A stretch of DNA of 53,843 nucleotides from an uncultured Acidobacteriota bacterium (lineage in GTDB: Bacteria > Acidobacteriota > Terriglobia > Terriglobales > CAINCZ01). This document shows positions 8,103 to 19,596 of this stretch, one piece after another. Position 1 is the first letter of the stretch. Each line of letters begins with the position of its first letter. The stretch is from positions 1-53,843 of the forward strand of contig CAINCZ010000116.1 in the NCBI GenBank assembly GCA_903847195.1, read 5' to 3'. The position numbers and the translations under genes were made by a program. The notes under the pieces are model-generated. The model was not told the origin of the DNA and did not search any database. It was given only the letters and a program-made list of their open reading frames with translations.

Positions 8103-10100
8103 TTACCTGGCCCCGCCGGGAATCGGTGCCACCGGCTCATTCTCAGAGATGACACCATCAAAGGTCGTGGCCGCCAGCAGGCGATGGTGAGCAAAGGCCA
8201 AACCGCGAACCCCGAAGCCTGACTCGGTGAGCTGCCATGACTCTCCCTGGTCGCGGCTGGCATACAGGTCCCCGTTCTGCGAAACGGCGAATAACCGGCG
8301 AGTCTCAGGCTGATACACCACGCGCGCAATGTAGCGGGAGGGCAAACCGGCCAGAACGTGGAGCCAAGACGCTCCGCCGTCATCGGTGCGCAACGCACCC
8401 TCGCGCGTGGCCAGCCAGAACGTGTCCTTATCGATAATCGCACCGCCGTGCACCCCGGTCACATAATCGGGCAGCTTAAGCGCGGTCCAGGTCGTGCCGT
8501 CGTCGCGGGAAAGCAGTGTCGCCTGATTGCCGACCGCGAGCACCAGTTCTCCCGCAGCCGTCAGCGAAGTGAATCCGCGCTGGCCCTCGACCTGGCCGCC
8601 GCGCCAGGTCTTGCCGGCATCGATGGAATGATAAAGCCCGGTGGAGGTAGCGGCGAACCACTTGTGCGCCTTCGTGTGTACCTCGTTGACGACCGCACGC
8701 AGCTCAGACTTGACGAGCTCCACCCGCGGACCAAGTGGCTTCTTTACCTTTTGCCCGCGTACGACCTTGGGCGGGGGAACGGTCCTTTCCGTGACGACGG
8801 TGCTGGCGGGATGCCATACGTGCATTCCCTTATCCAGCATGTAGACGCCCTGGTTTGTGCCGGCGACGAGCGCCCCGGCTTCCGACTGCGCCAGGGTGAA
8901 AACGTCGTGCCCGGCGAGGCCGCTGCTCAACTGCGTCCACCCCTGCCCGCCGTCGCGCGAGACGAATACGCCACCGAACTCCTTGTCATTCAAGAGCCCG
9001 GCATAAAGCGTGCGCGGGTCACCGCGGTCCACCACGACGCTGGAAACATAACGATGGGCGAAGCCGCGGTTGGAAGCGGCAAAAGTGCGTCCGCCATCGT
9101 TGCTGGCCAGCACGCCGCCGCGATCACTGGCGATCAGCACTCGCGAGGGCCGGCGCGGGTCAATCAGGACGTCGTTCACGATTACGTTGCTGGCGGTGAT
9201 GCGTCGCCAAATCTTGCCCGCGTCATTGGTAACCCACAGGCCTTCCGTGGTTCCCGCATAGACGGTCGCCGGAGTCTTCGGGTCCTGCTTCAGCACCCGG
9301 GTGCGGCGCGCCGAGAAGGGAATGCCCTGCACCTTGCGGAACAACTCGGCCGCATTCTCGCTCTTGTAAATGCCGGAGCAGGCGCTCAGGTATACGTTTC
9401 GCGTGTTGCTGTAATCGACGATGATCGAGAACACGTCGGAGTCGTCGATTACGCCCTGCTTGATCGGGCGCCAGTTCAGGCCGCCATCGGAGGTCTTCCA
9501 CGCCAGGTGCCAGGTGCCGGCGTAGATCACGGCGGGGTCCTTCGGATCAATGGCGATCGATTCGATGTTCTTGATCTCGCGGTGTCCCGCCGGAGAAATC
9601 AGTTGGAAGGTGTTGCCGCCGTCGGTCGAGCGGAAGACTCCGTCCAGCGCGCCGACGACGACGGTGCGCGGGTCCGAGGGCGCCAGCATCATGGCGCGTA
9701 TGGACTTACCCTTCATGGCGGGCAGCGCCTGCCAGGTCTTGCCGCCATCGCTGGAGCGGAACAAGCCGCCGTTCTCGCGCTCGATGTTCGCGTCCCACGC
9801 GGCCACAAACATGGTGCCCGTCCGCGGATCGATCTCCATGTTATCGAGCACGAAGTTGTAGCCTTCGCCCAGACGGGCGAAGCGTGCCCAACTGCCGCCG
9901 TTGTCCTTTGACAGGTATAGCTGTCCAGCACTGGTGCCAATAAAAATGCGGTCAGGATTCGCCGGGTCGTAGGTGAGGCTGCGCACATCGCCGCCATCGG
10001 GGCCGAGCGGTATCCACTGGGCCAGCCCGGAGTTGCAGAAAACGGCCAATATAAGAAGAACCAGCAACGCACGCGATACGGTGCGTATGATCTGCGTCAT
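8103..10100 (-). CDS. Secreted beta-propeller protein, YCF48 / sortilin (BNR-repeat) type
   Basis: 665 residues beginning with a signal peptide (about 1-27, ending NSGLAQW). The rest is built of repeated units with the Asp-box pattern S-x-D-G-G-x-T-W (for example SKDNGGSWAR, SSDGGKTWQA, STDGGNTFQL, SRDGGQGWTQ). This predicts one or two beta-propellers of the kind found in photosystem II stability factor-like and VPS10-type proteins. No catalytic residues can be assigned, and a binding or scaffold role outside the cytoplasm is likely. It is the last gene of a leftward group with an APC permease and a PIG-L deacetylase. Confidence 0.85.
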   Translation of the reverse strand: MTQIIRTVSRALLVLLILAVFCNSGLAQWIPLGPDGGDVRSLTYDPANPDRIFIGTSAGQLYLSKDNGGSWARFARLGEGYNFVLDNMEIDPRTGTMFVAAWDANIERENGGLFRSSDGGKTWQALPAMKGKSIRAMMLAPSDPRTVVVGALDGVFRSTDGGNTFQLISPAGHREIKNIESIAIDPKDPAVIYAGTWHLAWKTSDGGLNWRPIKQGVIDDSDVFSIIVDYSNTRNVYLSACSGIYKSENAAELFRKVQGIPFSARRTRVLKQDPKTPATVYAGTTEGLWVTNDAGKIWRRITASNVIVNDVLIDPRRPSRVLIASDRGGVLASNDGGRTFAASNRGFAHRYVSSVVVDRGDPRTLYAGLLNDKEFGGVFVSRDGGQGWTQLSSGLAGHDVFTLAQSEAGALVAGTNQGVYMLDKGMHVWHPASTVVTERTVPPPKVVRGQKVKKPLGPRVELVKSELRAVVNEVHTKAHKWFAATSTGLYHSIDAGKTWRGGQVEGQRGFTSLTAAGELVLAVGNQATLLSRDDGTTWTALKLPDYVTGVHGGAIIDKDTFWLATREGALRTDDGGASWLHVLAGLPSRYIARVVYQPETRRLFAVSQNGDLYASRDQGESWQLTESGFGVRGLAFAHHRLLAATTFDGVISENEPVAPIPGGAR

Positions 10101-10203
10101 GAAGGAACCACCCTGCGGGAGAATCAGTCCACGGGTATTATGCCTCTTTCCCGCCGTGTTGTGCCCGCCTTTTCGGGCGGCTACTTACGTCCGGAGGGCA
10201 TGG

Positions 10204-11763
10204 CTATTCGTTATCTTGGAGCGGGGCAGCGCCCGTGGCCGGATGGCCTGAGCGAGGAGCAGAAAACGGCCAGTCCCGGTTCCGGTAAGCCCGGATCAGG
10301 TAGACCAGCGATCCTGCCAGCAGGATCACGATGGCCAGGCGAATCTCACGCATGAAGCCGCGCCGTGAGAGAAGAACAAAGATGAAGCCGGCGATTGCCG
10401 CCAGTACCGGCACCGGGTACAGCCACATGCGAAACGGACGCTCGGACTGCGGCGTTCGCGCGCGCCACCACAACAGTCCGGCTGACTGCAACAGGAACTG
10501 CAACAGGATCCGGATCACCACCAGTGCCGCGATCACATCCGCCAGCCGCAGCAGGCAAAACGCGCAGGCGACAAGCCCCAGCGCGAGCAGGGAAACATGC
10601 GGGAACCGGTGCCGCTGGTGTACTCGCGCAAACGCCCGGAAGTAGTTGCCGTCAGTGGCCGCGGCATACGGCACCCGCGAATAGCCGAGCAGCAGCGAAA
10701 AGATCGAGGCGAAGGCGGTCCACATCACCAGCAGCGCGGCCAGGTTCCCGGCCCAGCGTCCGTAGACGCGCTCCATGAGCAGAGAGACCACGTACATGCG
10801 CTCGCCGGACCGCGCCGACGCTGCCAGCTCCTGCCAGGGAAGCACGCCCAGCATGGCGATGTTCATGACGATGTAGAGAACGGCCACCAGCAGGATCGAC
10901 AGCAGCAGCGCCCGAGGAATGTTGCGCGCCGGCTCCTTGACCTCGCCGCCCAGAAAGCAAACGTTGTAGTAGCCCCAGTAGTCGTAGGTGGCCACCAGCA
11001 TGGCCGCGCCGAGTCCGAGGAAGAAATTGCCGGAGAGCTGAAATGCGCCAGCAGGCAGCGTGAAGGCGCGGGCCGAGTTGAAGTGCGAAAGCCCGGCCAC
11101 AATCACCCAGAGGATCGTGCCCATCACGCCCACCCAGAGCAATCCGGAGAGCCGGGCGATGCCCTCGATTCGCCGGTACAGCAGCGCAACTGCCGCCAGA
11201 CAAGCTGCCATGGCGACCAGCGTCGCGCCGGTGACGACCACGTGCAACTCGACTTTGCCGAGTACCGGCAGTTGCAACAGAAGCTGGTGGGAAAGAAACT
11301 CGCGCCCCAGGCTCGGCCACAGATAAGCGGCATACTGCGCCAGGCCGATGCATCCTGAGGCGATCGAAAGCGGGGCGCTGAAGGAGAGCTGCCAGATAAA
11401 GAGGAAGGAAACCATGCGGCCCAGCGAATGCCGGCCGTAGAGTTCGCCCAGGTAGCGATACGATCCGCCGGAGCCGGGCATGGCCGCGCCCAACTCGGCC
11501 CAGATCAGGCCGTCGCAGGCGGCAAACAGTGCGCCCACCACCCAGCCGATCATCGCCTGCGGCCCGCCCATCGCGCCGATGATCAGCGGCATGGTGATGA
11601 ACGGTCCCACGCCGATCATGTCGATCATGTTCAGCGCGGTGGCGCCGCGCAGAGTCAGGCCGCGCACCAGCGGCGAAGATTCTTCGCTTGCGCTGCTCGC
11701 CGGGCGTGGATTGGGCTCGTGCATTGTGGCGGTTGCGGCGTTACTTCGCGGGAAGTCCGTCAT
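10204..11763 (-). CDS. APC-family amino acid permease
   Basis: 519 residues with about 12 transmembrane segments. The first helix region (GVGPFITMPLIIGAMGG) carries the small-residue motif typical of amino acid-polyamine-organocation transporters, and the acidic EL of helix 2 (IWAELGAAMPGSGGSY) fits the family. It probably takes up an amino acid or amine. ATG 11763 overlaps the end of the upstream PIG-L gene by 23 bases, implying translational coupling. ATG 11724 is an alternative start and neither has a clear ribosome-binding site. Confidence 0.87.
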   Translation of the reverse strand: MTDFPRSNAATATMHEPNPRPASSASEESSPLVRGLTLRGATALNMIDMIGVGPFITMPLIIGAMGGPQAMIGWVVGALFAACDGLIWAELGAAMPGSGGSYRYLGELYGRHSLGRMVSFLFIWQLSFSAPLSIASGCIGLAQYAAYLWPSLGREFLSHQLLLQLPVLGKVELHVVVTGATLVAMAACLAAVALLYRRIEGIARLSGLLWVGVMGTILWVIVAGLSHFNSARAFTLPAGAFQLSGNFFLGLGAAMLVATYDYWGYYNVCFLGGEVKEPARNIPRALLLSILLVAVLYIVMNIAMLGVLPWQELAASARSGERMYVVSLLMERVYGRWAGNLAALLVMWTAFASIFSLLLGYSRVPYAAATDGNYFRAFARVHQRHRFPHVSLLALGLVACAFCLLRLADVIAALVVIRILLQFLLQSAGLLWWRARTPQSERPFRMWLYPVPVLAAIAGFIFVLLSRRGFMREIRLAIVILLAGSLVYLIRAYRNRDWPFSAPRSGHPATGAAPLQDNE

Positions 11764-14497
11764 GCCCGGCGCTCACCAGGTTCACAAACAGGCGGATTGC
11801 TCCGGGGACGCCGGCGGGCAACTGACGAAAGAAGCTGTAGCCGGTATAGATATAGGTCCCTTTGCCGAAGCGCGCCTGCAGGAGTCCGCCGGAGAGCGGC
11901 GACTCGCCGGGATCGTGCGACTCCAGCAGCGGCTGGAAGTGCGAGTCCCACCGCGCCATGAAATACAAGCCGCGCTCCTGCACCCAGCCCCGGAAGTCCG
12001 ATGCGCTGATGCGATTGGGATACCGCAGCACGGGAGCATCCGGGGAGGGCATGGTCACCGGAGCGTCCTCATCCGTTACGCGCTCGCGTCCCAGCTCCGC
12101 ACTGAAGGGAGTGAAGTTGCCGGCGTTGAACTCAGCCGTGCCGCTGTTGTACTGCACGACGAGCGTGCCGCCGGCCGAAACGTAATCGAGCAACCTGCGG
12201 TTGGCACGGCGCACGGCCTCGCGCGTGTCGTAGGCGCGGATGCCGAGCACGATGGTTCCGTAAGTGTCGAGTTTGCCGCCCGCCAGTTCGGCGTCGTCAA
12301 TGAGCTTCAGGTCAAGGCCGAGCTGCGAGAGTATCTGCGGAATGTCGTCGCCCGAGCCCATCACGTACCCGACCTTCAGGCCCAGGGGCAGCTTCACGTC
12401 CACCGTGCTGACTTTGATGCTGGCGGGCGCGTAATAAAAGGTGGAGCCAAGATCGGGACGGGTGATGAGCGTATATCCCTCGCTGTAGCGGACGCCATCG
12501 TGCTGCGCCGCGCCGCTGACTGCGTACTCACCATCCGGCATCCGCTGCGGCGGAGCAATCTCAAAGCCGCAGTTGACCGGCTTTCCCATCGTGGCAGTTA
12601 TGGCCTGCGGACACGAAGAGCCGGTAGTCCTGGGCGCGGTCTTCCAGTCCCGCGGCGAGGCCGCTTCCAACGTGAACCGCGAGCCTGCGGCGAGGTTCGC
12701 AGCCGCGGCAACTTCGGCGGTAAACGGCGCAGGTTCGCTGGCCTTGACAATGCGCGTTGCGGGCGAAGCCGCGACCGAGAATTTGGGGCCTAGTACTAAA
12801 GGACGCCGTGCGTTGGAACCGTCTTCCTGCAGGAAGCGAACCTCGACCGGCGCCTCGATGCGGCCCTCGTGTCCGGCGAAATTGTAAGTCAGGGTCGCCG
12901 TGAGCACGGGTGGGGGAAGAGGCAGCACGGCGCAGGCATCGTTCTCCACGGCATACACGGTCTGCCGCTCGTCCCTTCTCGAATAGCAGGGGCGCGCGTA
13001 CGGAGCGTTGCCTGGAACTGTAACCGCGAAGTGCACCTGCGGCCATGGCCAGCGCGCAGCCTCCAGTTGCGAGATCTTCCAGCCCGGCGCCGCGCGCAGG
13101 GCGAACTGCCCGCGCTTTAACTCTGGCGGTGCGGAGTCGACACTGACTCTGACCGTGAACGTAGCACCGCGCACTGCCATGAAGCCACCGGGAATGCTCC
13201 CGGGTTGCTCCACGGTCGCCTGCATCGAGAGTCCCACGGCGAGTCCGGCGGCTTGCGCAAACTGGTCGCGTTTGGTGGCCAGCTGCGCCTTAAGCTCGAC
13301 TCTCTGCGGAGGCGGCAGGGCGATGTCCGGCCCGGACAGCCGTGCCAGCAGTCCGAGGCAGGCTTCGTAGCCGTCCAGCAGCGGAGCGGCCGAGTCTTCC
13401 ATCTTCGCCGCAGCTGTCGCCTGTTCCACATCCTTTTGTATGCGCGTCAACTCGCGTCGCAGCTCAGGGAATCGGCTCTCGTCGCTGCCCAGGCGCGCGG
13501 CCAAGCCGACGAGCGTCGTATCGATGCCATCGTAAAAGTCCTGCTCGCGTTCCCGCCGCTGCGGCAGCACGGTTTCGATCAGCTTGTAATAGCCGAAGCG
13601 CGGACCCTTTGGGATGCTCCAGGAACCGGCTCCCTGCGATAACTGATGCTTCAAGCCCTGCATGGCGAACTGCGCGTAGGAGGTCCCAAGCAACGCATCG
13701 TCCACGCCGGTGTTGAGTTGCAGCGTGTACGCATCCGGCGACAGCGGCGTTGAAGACACCGGGGAACGCAGGTTGCCGATGTATAGCTTTTTCACCTGCC
13801 ACGGCAGCAGGCCTTCTTCAATTTGTTCGGGGAAGCGCGCCGGGTCGGCGGCTGCCTGAAACGCCTCGCGCGTGAGGATTCCCGATGCCTGGTGGTGTCC
13901 ATGCCCATCCTGCGCCGTGCCGCGAAAACGCGACACCAGAACGTCGGGCCGGTAGGTGCGGATCACGCGCACCATGTCGCCGAGCGCGGCTTCGTGTCCC
14001 TGCCATTTTCCAAACGTCTCGGCTGCGGTCTTGGAGAATCCGAAATCTGCCACCCGCGTGAAGCGCTGCTCGACGCCGTAGTAGCGGTCGGCGGCCAGCA
14101 ACTCGAGCGTGCGCAGTGCGCCGAGCGAGTCGAGCAGAGTGCCGCCCATGCGGTTCTGTCCGCCCTCGCCGCGCGTGAGCGTCAGCAGCAGCACCTGGGC
14201 GCCTTTGCCGCGTGCCTCGAGCGTCAGCATTGCGCCGTCTTCATCGTCCGGATGCGCGGTCGTGTGCATCAGTCGCGCGGTGGTAGCCAATTGCCTCAAC
14301 AACTCACGGAACTGAAACTCGCGCGAATCCAGCAACTCCGACGCAAACACGGGGGCAGCGCATAGCGCTATGAGCAACAGAACCGCTGTCACCCTAAACA
14401 ACGTTATGGCGGATTTAGTGAAGGGTAGGCGTTGGCGCAAAGGCGCGAATCTCGTGGGCAGAACGGGTTTGCAGGATGAACGCGGGTTCAAGTTCAC
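11741..14497 (-). CDS. Large secreted PIG-L (LmbE-like) family deacetylase
   Basis: 918 residues. A hydrophobic segment at about 32-52 (ending APVFAS) is a signal peptide or anchor. The PIG-L domain follows directly, with the zinc motif AHPDDE near residue 80 and the second metal-site region HGHHQASG near residue 200. PIG-L enzymes remove N-acetyl groups from sugar amides. The remaining 600 residues are beta-rich and include a C-terminal part that looks like a glutamine-amidotransferase-like fold (GYVMGSGDDIP, VLGIRAYDTREAV). The GTG start at 14497 has a weak ribosome-binding site and the n-region is long, so a later start is possible. The substrate is unknown. Confidence 0.85.
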   Translation of the reverse strand: MNLNPRSSCKPVLPTRFAPLRQRLPFTKSAITLFRVTAVLLLIALCAAPVFASELLDSREFQFRELLRQLATTARLMHTTAHPDDEDGAMLTLEARGKGAQVLLLTLTRGEGGQNRMGGTLLDSLGALRTLELLAADRYYGVEQRFTRVADFGFSKTAAETFGKWQGHEAALGDMVRVIRTYRPDVLVSRFRGTAQDGHGHHQASGILTREAFQAAADPARFPEQIEEGLLPWQVKKLYIGNLRSPVSSTPLSPDAYTLQLNTGVDDALLGTSYAQFAMQGLKHQLSQGAGSWSIPKGPRFGYYKLIETVLPQRREREQDFYDGIDTTLVGLAARLGSDESRFPELRRELTRIQKDVEQATAAAKMEDSAAPLLDGYEACLGLLARLSGPDIALPPPQRVELKAQLATKRDQFAQAAGLAVGLSMQATVEQPGSIPGGFMAVRGATFTVRVSVDSAPPELKRGQFALRAAPGWKISQLEAARWPWPQVHFAVTVPGNAPYARPCYSRRDERQTVYAVENDACAVLPLPPPVLTATLTYNFAGHEGRIEAPVEVRFLQEDGSNARRPLVLGPKFSVAASPATRIVKASEPAPFTAEVAAAANLAAGSRFTLEAASPRDWKTAPRTTGSSCPQAITATMGKPVNCGFEIAPPQRMPDGEYAVSGAAQHDGVRYSEGYTLITRPDLGSTFYYAPASIKVSTVDVKLPLGLKVGYVMGSGDDIPQILSQLGLDLKLIDDAELAGGKLDTYGTIVLGIRAYDTREAVRRANRRLLDYVSAGGTLVVQYNSGTAEFNAGNFTPFSAELGRERVTDEDAPVTMPSPDAPVLRYPNRISASDFRGWVQERGLYFMARWDSHFQPLLESHDPGESPLSGGLLQARFGKGTYIYTGYSFFRQLPAGVPGAIRLFVNLVSAGHDGLPAK

Positions 14498-14975
14498 GAG
14501 CTACGATACCATGCACGACCAGGCGGGCTGCCCCGGCGGGTGAGCCTGCCCGCTACTTAGCGGCAGGGAGTGAGGAGTTTTGTCGGTCAATGACGGTTAA
14601 GTCATTTATTTTGTATTACCTGAGTGGATTAAACGAGAAAAGCGGCGAAAATGGGCGACTTTGGGCATCCAGCCCCTGCCGATTTACCACATTTTCCTGC
14701 ACGCTTATTTTGACAACTTGTTAAAAAAAAAGCATACTTGCTGCTCGCTGTTTGCGGATCGGGGTGCAACTCCGGAAGGCAAATGTGATTCTGTCCACTC
14801 GTAAGCACTGCTCCGGTCGGAAGAAAAGCGGCCAGGGCCGCGCATTTCACTAACCACCCATTCACCAGCGGGCCATGTATTGCGCATCGGTCGAGGCAGC
14901 TGCAGGACCAGTTCCATCACGCCTGGACCACTCCAGTGATCGGCATTAGCACGGTAATAAGCAGAAGGAAAACGC
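14498..14975. other. Divergent intergenic region with long leader of the RRM gene
   Basis: 478 bases between the leftward PIG-L gene and the rightward RRM gene, without a supported protein gene. It holds a strong rightward promoter (14710-14738). This implies a 5' untranslated region of about 230 bases ahead of the RNA-binding protein. Confidence 0.5.
14710..14738 (+). promoter_or_regulatory. Promoter of the RRM protein gene
   Basis: TTGACA (14710-14715) and CATACT (14733-14738) are separated by 17 bases, which include an A-tract. Transcription should start near 14745, giving a long leader before the GTG start at 14976. Confidence 0.55.
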
Positions 14976-15311
14976 GTGAAGAAGATTTTCGTTGGTAACT
15001 TCGCATTCAGCACGACCGAAGCGGATCTGCGTCAGTTGTTTGAGCCGTTTGGCGCGGTCGATAGTGTCACCGTTGTGACGGACCGCGACACCGGGCGTTC
15101 CCGCGGGTTTGGGTTCGTCGAAATGCCCAATAATAACGAGGCCGATGCGGCCATCGCAGCGCTGAACGGCAAAGCCTCGGGTGGGCGACCGTTGACGGTC
15201 AACGAGGCTCGGCCGAAGACCGATCGTGGTCCCGGCGGTTCGCGTGGCGGCGGCGGTGGTCGTGACGACTATCGTGGCCATGCGCGTCAACCGCGCGAGC
15301 CGCGCTGGTAA
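14976..15311 (+). CDS. RRM-domain RNA-binding protein with Gly/Arg-rich tail
   Basis: 111 residues. One RNA recognition motif covers about 1-80, with RNP2 (KIFVGNF) at the N-terminus and RNP1 (RGFGFVEM) near residue 44. A tail rich in Gly and Arg follows (about 85-111). Such small RRM proteins occur in several bacterial phyla, including cyanobacteria (Rbp family), and are often cold- or stress-linked RNA chaperones. The GTG start is preceded by AGAAGGAA at a good distance. The gene is monocistronic, with its own promoter and terminator and a leader of about 230 bases. Confidence 0.93.
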   Translation: MKKIFVGNFAFSTTEADLRQLFEPFGAVDSVTVVTDRDTGRSRGFGFVEMPNNNEADAAIAALNGKASGGRPLTVNEARPKTDRGPGGSRGGGGGRDDYRGHARQPREPRW

Positions 15312-15375
15312 ACGGGTAGTCCAGACAGAGCTATCTATCTCCCACGGCTCCACTGTATTCCTCACGGAGTACGGG

Positions 15376-15394
15376 CGAGCCGTGGCTCGTTTTT
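15376..15394 (+). terminator. Rho-independent terminator after the RRM gene
   Basis: CGAGC/GCTCG stem with a CGTG loop followed by TTTTT. The upper arm can also pair with CACGGCTC at 15343-15350 (GAGCCGTG at 15377-15384), so two mutually exclusive hairpins are possible. Confidence 0.75.
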
Positions 15395-15436
15395 ACGGCC
15401 TCGCCCTATATAGCTCGCTTCGACTGCCCCACCCTA

Positions 15437-15442
15437 TATAAT
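15437..15442 (+). promoter_or_regulatory. Probable -10 element of the typA promoter
   Basis: A perfect TATAAT lies 153 bases upstream of the typA start, just after the previous gene's terminator. The -35 region (CTCGCT at 17 bases) matches poorly, so the call rests on the -10 box and position. Confidence 0.4.
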
Positions 15443-15594
15443 TGAATCAGCCCGCGGTATTACCTCCTCCCCGTCAGTTTTCCGGTGAAGATCTGATGAA
15501 CGGTCAACTGCGCCAGTGACGCAGTCTGCGGAGGGGCCGCCCGGGGAATTCATGGTTGCCGCGCAGCGGCAAGACTTGTAACAGGAAGGCTCGC

Positions 15595-17433
15595 TTGACC
15601 AAAGGGATTCGCAACATCGCTATCATCGCCCACGTTGATCACGGCAAGACAACGCTGGTGGACGCCATGCTGTACCAGAGCGGCGTCTTTCGCGCCAACC
15701 AGGAAGTGGTGGAACGCGTCATGGACTCCAACGACCTGGAGCGGGAACGCGGCATCACCATCCTGGCCAAGAACACGGCCGTTTATTACCACGACTACAA
15801 GATCAACATCGTCGATACCCCCGGTCACAGCGACTTCGGCGGCGAAGTCGAACGCGCGCTCAAGATGGTCGATGGCGTCATGCTGCTGGTGGACGCCAGC
15901 GAAGGCCCGCTGCCGCAGACGCGTTATGTGCTGAGCAAGGCGCTGGAAGCCAAGCTGCCGCCCATTGTCGTCATCAACAAGATCGACCGGCCGGACGCGC
16001 GCGCGCAGGAAGTTCTCAACGAGATCTACGACCTGTTCATCGATCTCGACGCCAGCGAAGATCAACTCGATTTCCCGGTGCTCTACACCAACGCCAAGCG
16101 GGGTACGGCTTCGCGGGAAGCTGGGGTTCCGGGCGAGAACTTGCAGCCGCTCTTCGACGCGATCGTCAGCACGATACCCGTCCCGGCGGGCGCGGTTGAC
16201 GGACCGCTGCAGATCATGGTCGCCAACCTCGATTACAGCGACTACCTTGGCCGCCTGGCGATCGCCCGCGTCTTCAACGGAACGATGCACACCGGCGAAG
16301 ATGTCGCCATCGCCAAGCTTGACGGATCTTTTGAAAAGGTGAAGATCACCAAGCTGTTTTCCTTTAGCGGCCTCAAGCGGGTGGATATTACCGAGACCGA
16401 GTTGGGAGACATTGTTGCCGTCGCCGGAGTGGCGGGAATCACCATCGGCGAGACCATCACCGACATCGAGAACCCCGCGCCGCTGCCGCACATCGCCATC
16501 GACGAACCGACCATCGCCATGCAGTTCACGGTCAACACATCCCCCTTCGCGGGACGCGACGGGCAGTACGTGACCTCGCGCAACCTGCGCGAACGTTTGG
16601 AGAAGGAACTGCTCACGAACGTTTCCATCCGCGTCGAGGAGACCGGCAGCACGGATTCGTTCAAGCTGATGGGCCGCGGCGAGCTGCAACTCGCCATCCT
16701 GATCGAGATGATGCGCCGCGAAGGTTTTGAACTGATGGTGGGAAAGCCGGAGATTGTGACCCGGCGCGTGGACGGCAAGCTGATGGAGCCGGTCGAGCGG
16801 CTCACCGTCGACATTCCGGAAGAGTTCATCGGCGTGGTGATGGAGAAACTCGGCATGCGCAAGGCCGAGATGCAGAAGATGCACAATCACGGCTACGGCC
16901 GCGTGCGCATGGAGTTCCGCATCCCCAGCCGCGGGCTGATCGGTCTGCGCAGCGAGATGCTCACGGATACGCGCGGCACCATCGTGATGAACTCGCTGTT
17001 CGACGGGTACACCGAGTGGCAGGGCGATATCCCGCATCGGCTCACCGGCGCTCTCGCTGCCGACCGCGGCGGCACCACCACGGCCTATGCGCTGTGGGGA
17101 TTGCAGGAGCGCGGCGAGTTGTTCTGCGGTCCGGGCACGGAAGTATATGAAGGTATGATCATCGGCGAAAACTCGCGCGACAATGACCTCGATGTCAACT
17201 GCGTCCGCGAAAAGAAGCTGACGAACATGCGCGCTTCCACCGCCGACGAAGCGATCCGGCTGGTGCCTTTCCGCAACCTGAACCTCGAGCAGGCGATCGA
17301 ATTCATCGCCGATGATGAGTATGTCGAGGTGACGCCGAAGTCGCTGCGCCTGCGGAAGAAGATTCTGCAGCAGAACCGCCGTCCACGCCGCTATGCAACG
17401 CCTGCCGGAGTGGAAACGCCCAGCGCGGGATAA
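15595..17433 (+). CDS. typA: Translational GTPase TypA/BipA
   Basis: About 612 residues, the normal length. The GTPase domain shows AHVDHGKTT (G1), RGITI (G2), DTPGHSDF (G3) and NKID (G4). Elongation-factor-like domains follow, including the family stretch [14 protein letters not shown] near residue 450. BipA binds ribosomes and supports assembly and translation under stress such as low temperature. I place the start at TTG 15595, which gives the conserved beginning [18 protein letters not shown] and has AGGAAGG five bases upstream. A TTG at 15556 would add 13 residues without support. Confidence 0.96.
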   Translation: MTKGIRNIAIIAHVDHGKTTLVDAMLYQSGVFRANQEVVERVMDSNDLERERGITILAKNTAVYYHDYKINIVDTPGHSDFGGEVERALKMVDGVMLLVDASEGPLPQTRYVLSKALEAKLPPIVVINKIDRPDARAQEVLNEIYDLFIDLDASEDQLDFPVLYTNAKRGTASREAGVPGENLQPLFDAIVSTIPVPAGAVDGPLQIMVANLDYSDYLGRLAIARVFNGTMHTGEDVAIAKLDGSFEKVKITKLFSFSGLKRVDITETELGDIVAVAGVAGITIGETITDIENPAPLPHIAIDEPTIAMQFTVNTSPFAGRDGQYVTSRNLRERLEKELLTNVSIRVEETGSTDSFKLMGRGELQLAILIEMMRREGFELMVGKPEIVTRRVDGKLMEPVERLTVDIPEEFIGVVMEKLGMRKAEMQKMHNHGYGRVRMEFRIPSRGLIGLRSEMLTDTRGTIVMNSLFDGYTEWQGDIPHRLTGALAADRGGTTTAYALWGLQERGELFCGPGTEVYEGMIIGENSRDNDLDVNCVREKKLTNMRASTADEAIRLVPFRNLNLEQAIEFIADDEYVEVTPKSLRLRKKILQQNRRPRRYATPAGVETPSAG

Positions 17434-17448
17434 CCCTGAAATAGCGAT

Positions 17449-17477
17449 GCTCCGCAGCGGAAAAACCGTTGCGGAGC
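17449..17477 (+). terminator. Hairpin after typA, possible terminator
   Basis: GCTCCGCAGCGG and CCGTTGCGGAGC form a 12-pair stem (one G-U) around an AAAAA loop, 15 bases after the typA stop. No T-run follows, so it may stabilise the 3' end or act with Rho. Confidence 0.45.
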
Positions 17478-17685
17478 CGCTAACCGCAGGCCACTTCACT
17501 CGCTATGGCCGGTGGTTATCCGCCAAATAAAAACTATCTATTTCCCCCTTGCGCCCCCCACAAGTCAGAGTAGATTTGCTGGTTTCCGTGGGACTCCTCC
17601 GGCCTGTTTGCCGCGAGGACGTCAGCGCTCGTCATCTGCTTTTATTCAGACAGTGTCGGGTAGCTCTATTAAACGGTGAGGGTTT

Positions 17686-19125
<1,440 letters not shown>

Positions 19126-19157
19126 CTGCCCGCCTTGGGCAGCCGGAAGAAAAGCCT

Positions 19158-19496
19158 ATGATGAAAGTCGAAGCAGTAATTCAGCCCTCCAAACTGGACG
19201 TCGTAAAGGACGCCTTAATCGAGGTTGGCGTCGATGGCATGACGATTTTCGACGTCCGCGGACATGGTCGCCAGAAGGGGCATAGCGAGGTATACCGCGG
19301 CCGCGAATACACCGTCGATCTACTGCCCAAGGTAAAACTGGAGATGGTGTTGCCGGATGAGATGGTCGAAAAGGCCGTGCAAGCCATCCTCAGCACCGCC
19401 CGTTCCGGCAAGATCGGTGACGGGAAGATCTTTCTCTCCAGGGTGGACGAAGCGATTCGCATCCGCAACGAAGAACGAGGCGTGGCGGCTCTGTAA
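19158..19496 (+). CDS. glnK: Nitrogen regulatory P-II protein (GlnK/GlnB)
   Basis: 112 residues, the exact family length. The T-loop carries the uridylylation tyrosine (YRGREYTVDLLPK, Tyr51 by family numbering) and the C-terminal signature is present (GKIGDGKIFL). Trimeric P-II proteins sense 2-oxoglutarate, ATP and ADP and control AmtB and nitrogen enzymes. The position directly after amtB supports the GlnK assignment. Two ATG codons lie in tandem at 19158 and 19161; GGAAG lies upstream. Confidence 0.96.
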   Translation: MMKVEAVIQPSKLDVVKDALIEVGVDGMTIFDVRGHGRQKGHSEVYRGREYTVDLLPKVKLEMVLPDEMVEKAVQAILSTARSGKIGDGKIFLSRVDEAIRIRNEERGVAAL

Positions 19497-19596
19497 GCGC
19501 CGCCGGGGACGCGGAAGCAGGGATTCAATCGAGCCGGGCGAGGTTTTGCCGACTTCCGCGGCCCATCAACTTCGAAGCTGAGGTGAGTCACTCTCG

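Noticed and set aside
10160..10185. GCCCG/CGGGC hairpin between the APC permease and propeller genes as a terminator
   Set aside because: The stem is only five bases and no T-run follows on the minus strand, so internal termination is not supported.
15556..17499. Long antisense open frames, such as the one covering the whole typA gene
   Set aside because: High-GC coding sequence often leaves the opposite strand open. The sense gene is a clear TypA with all GTPase motifs.
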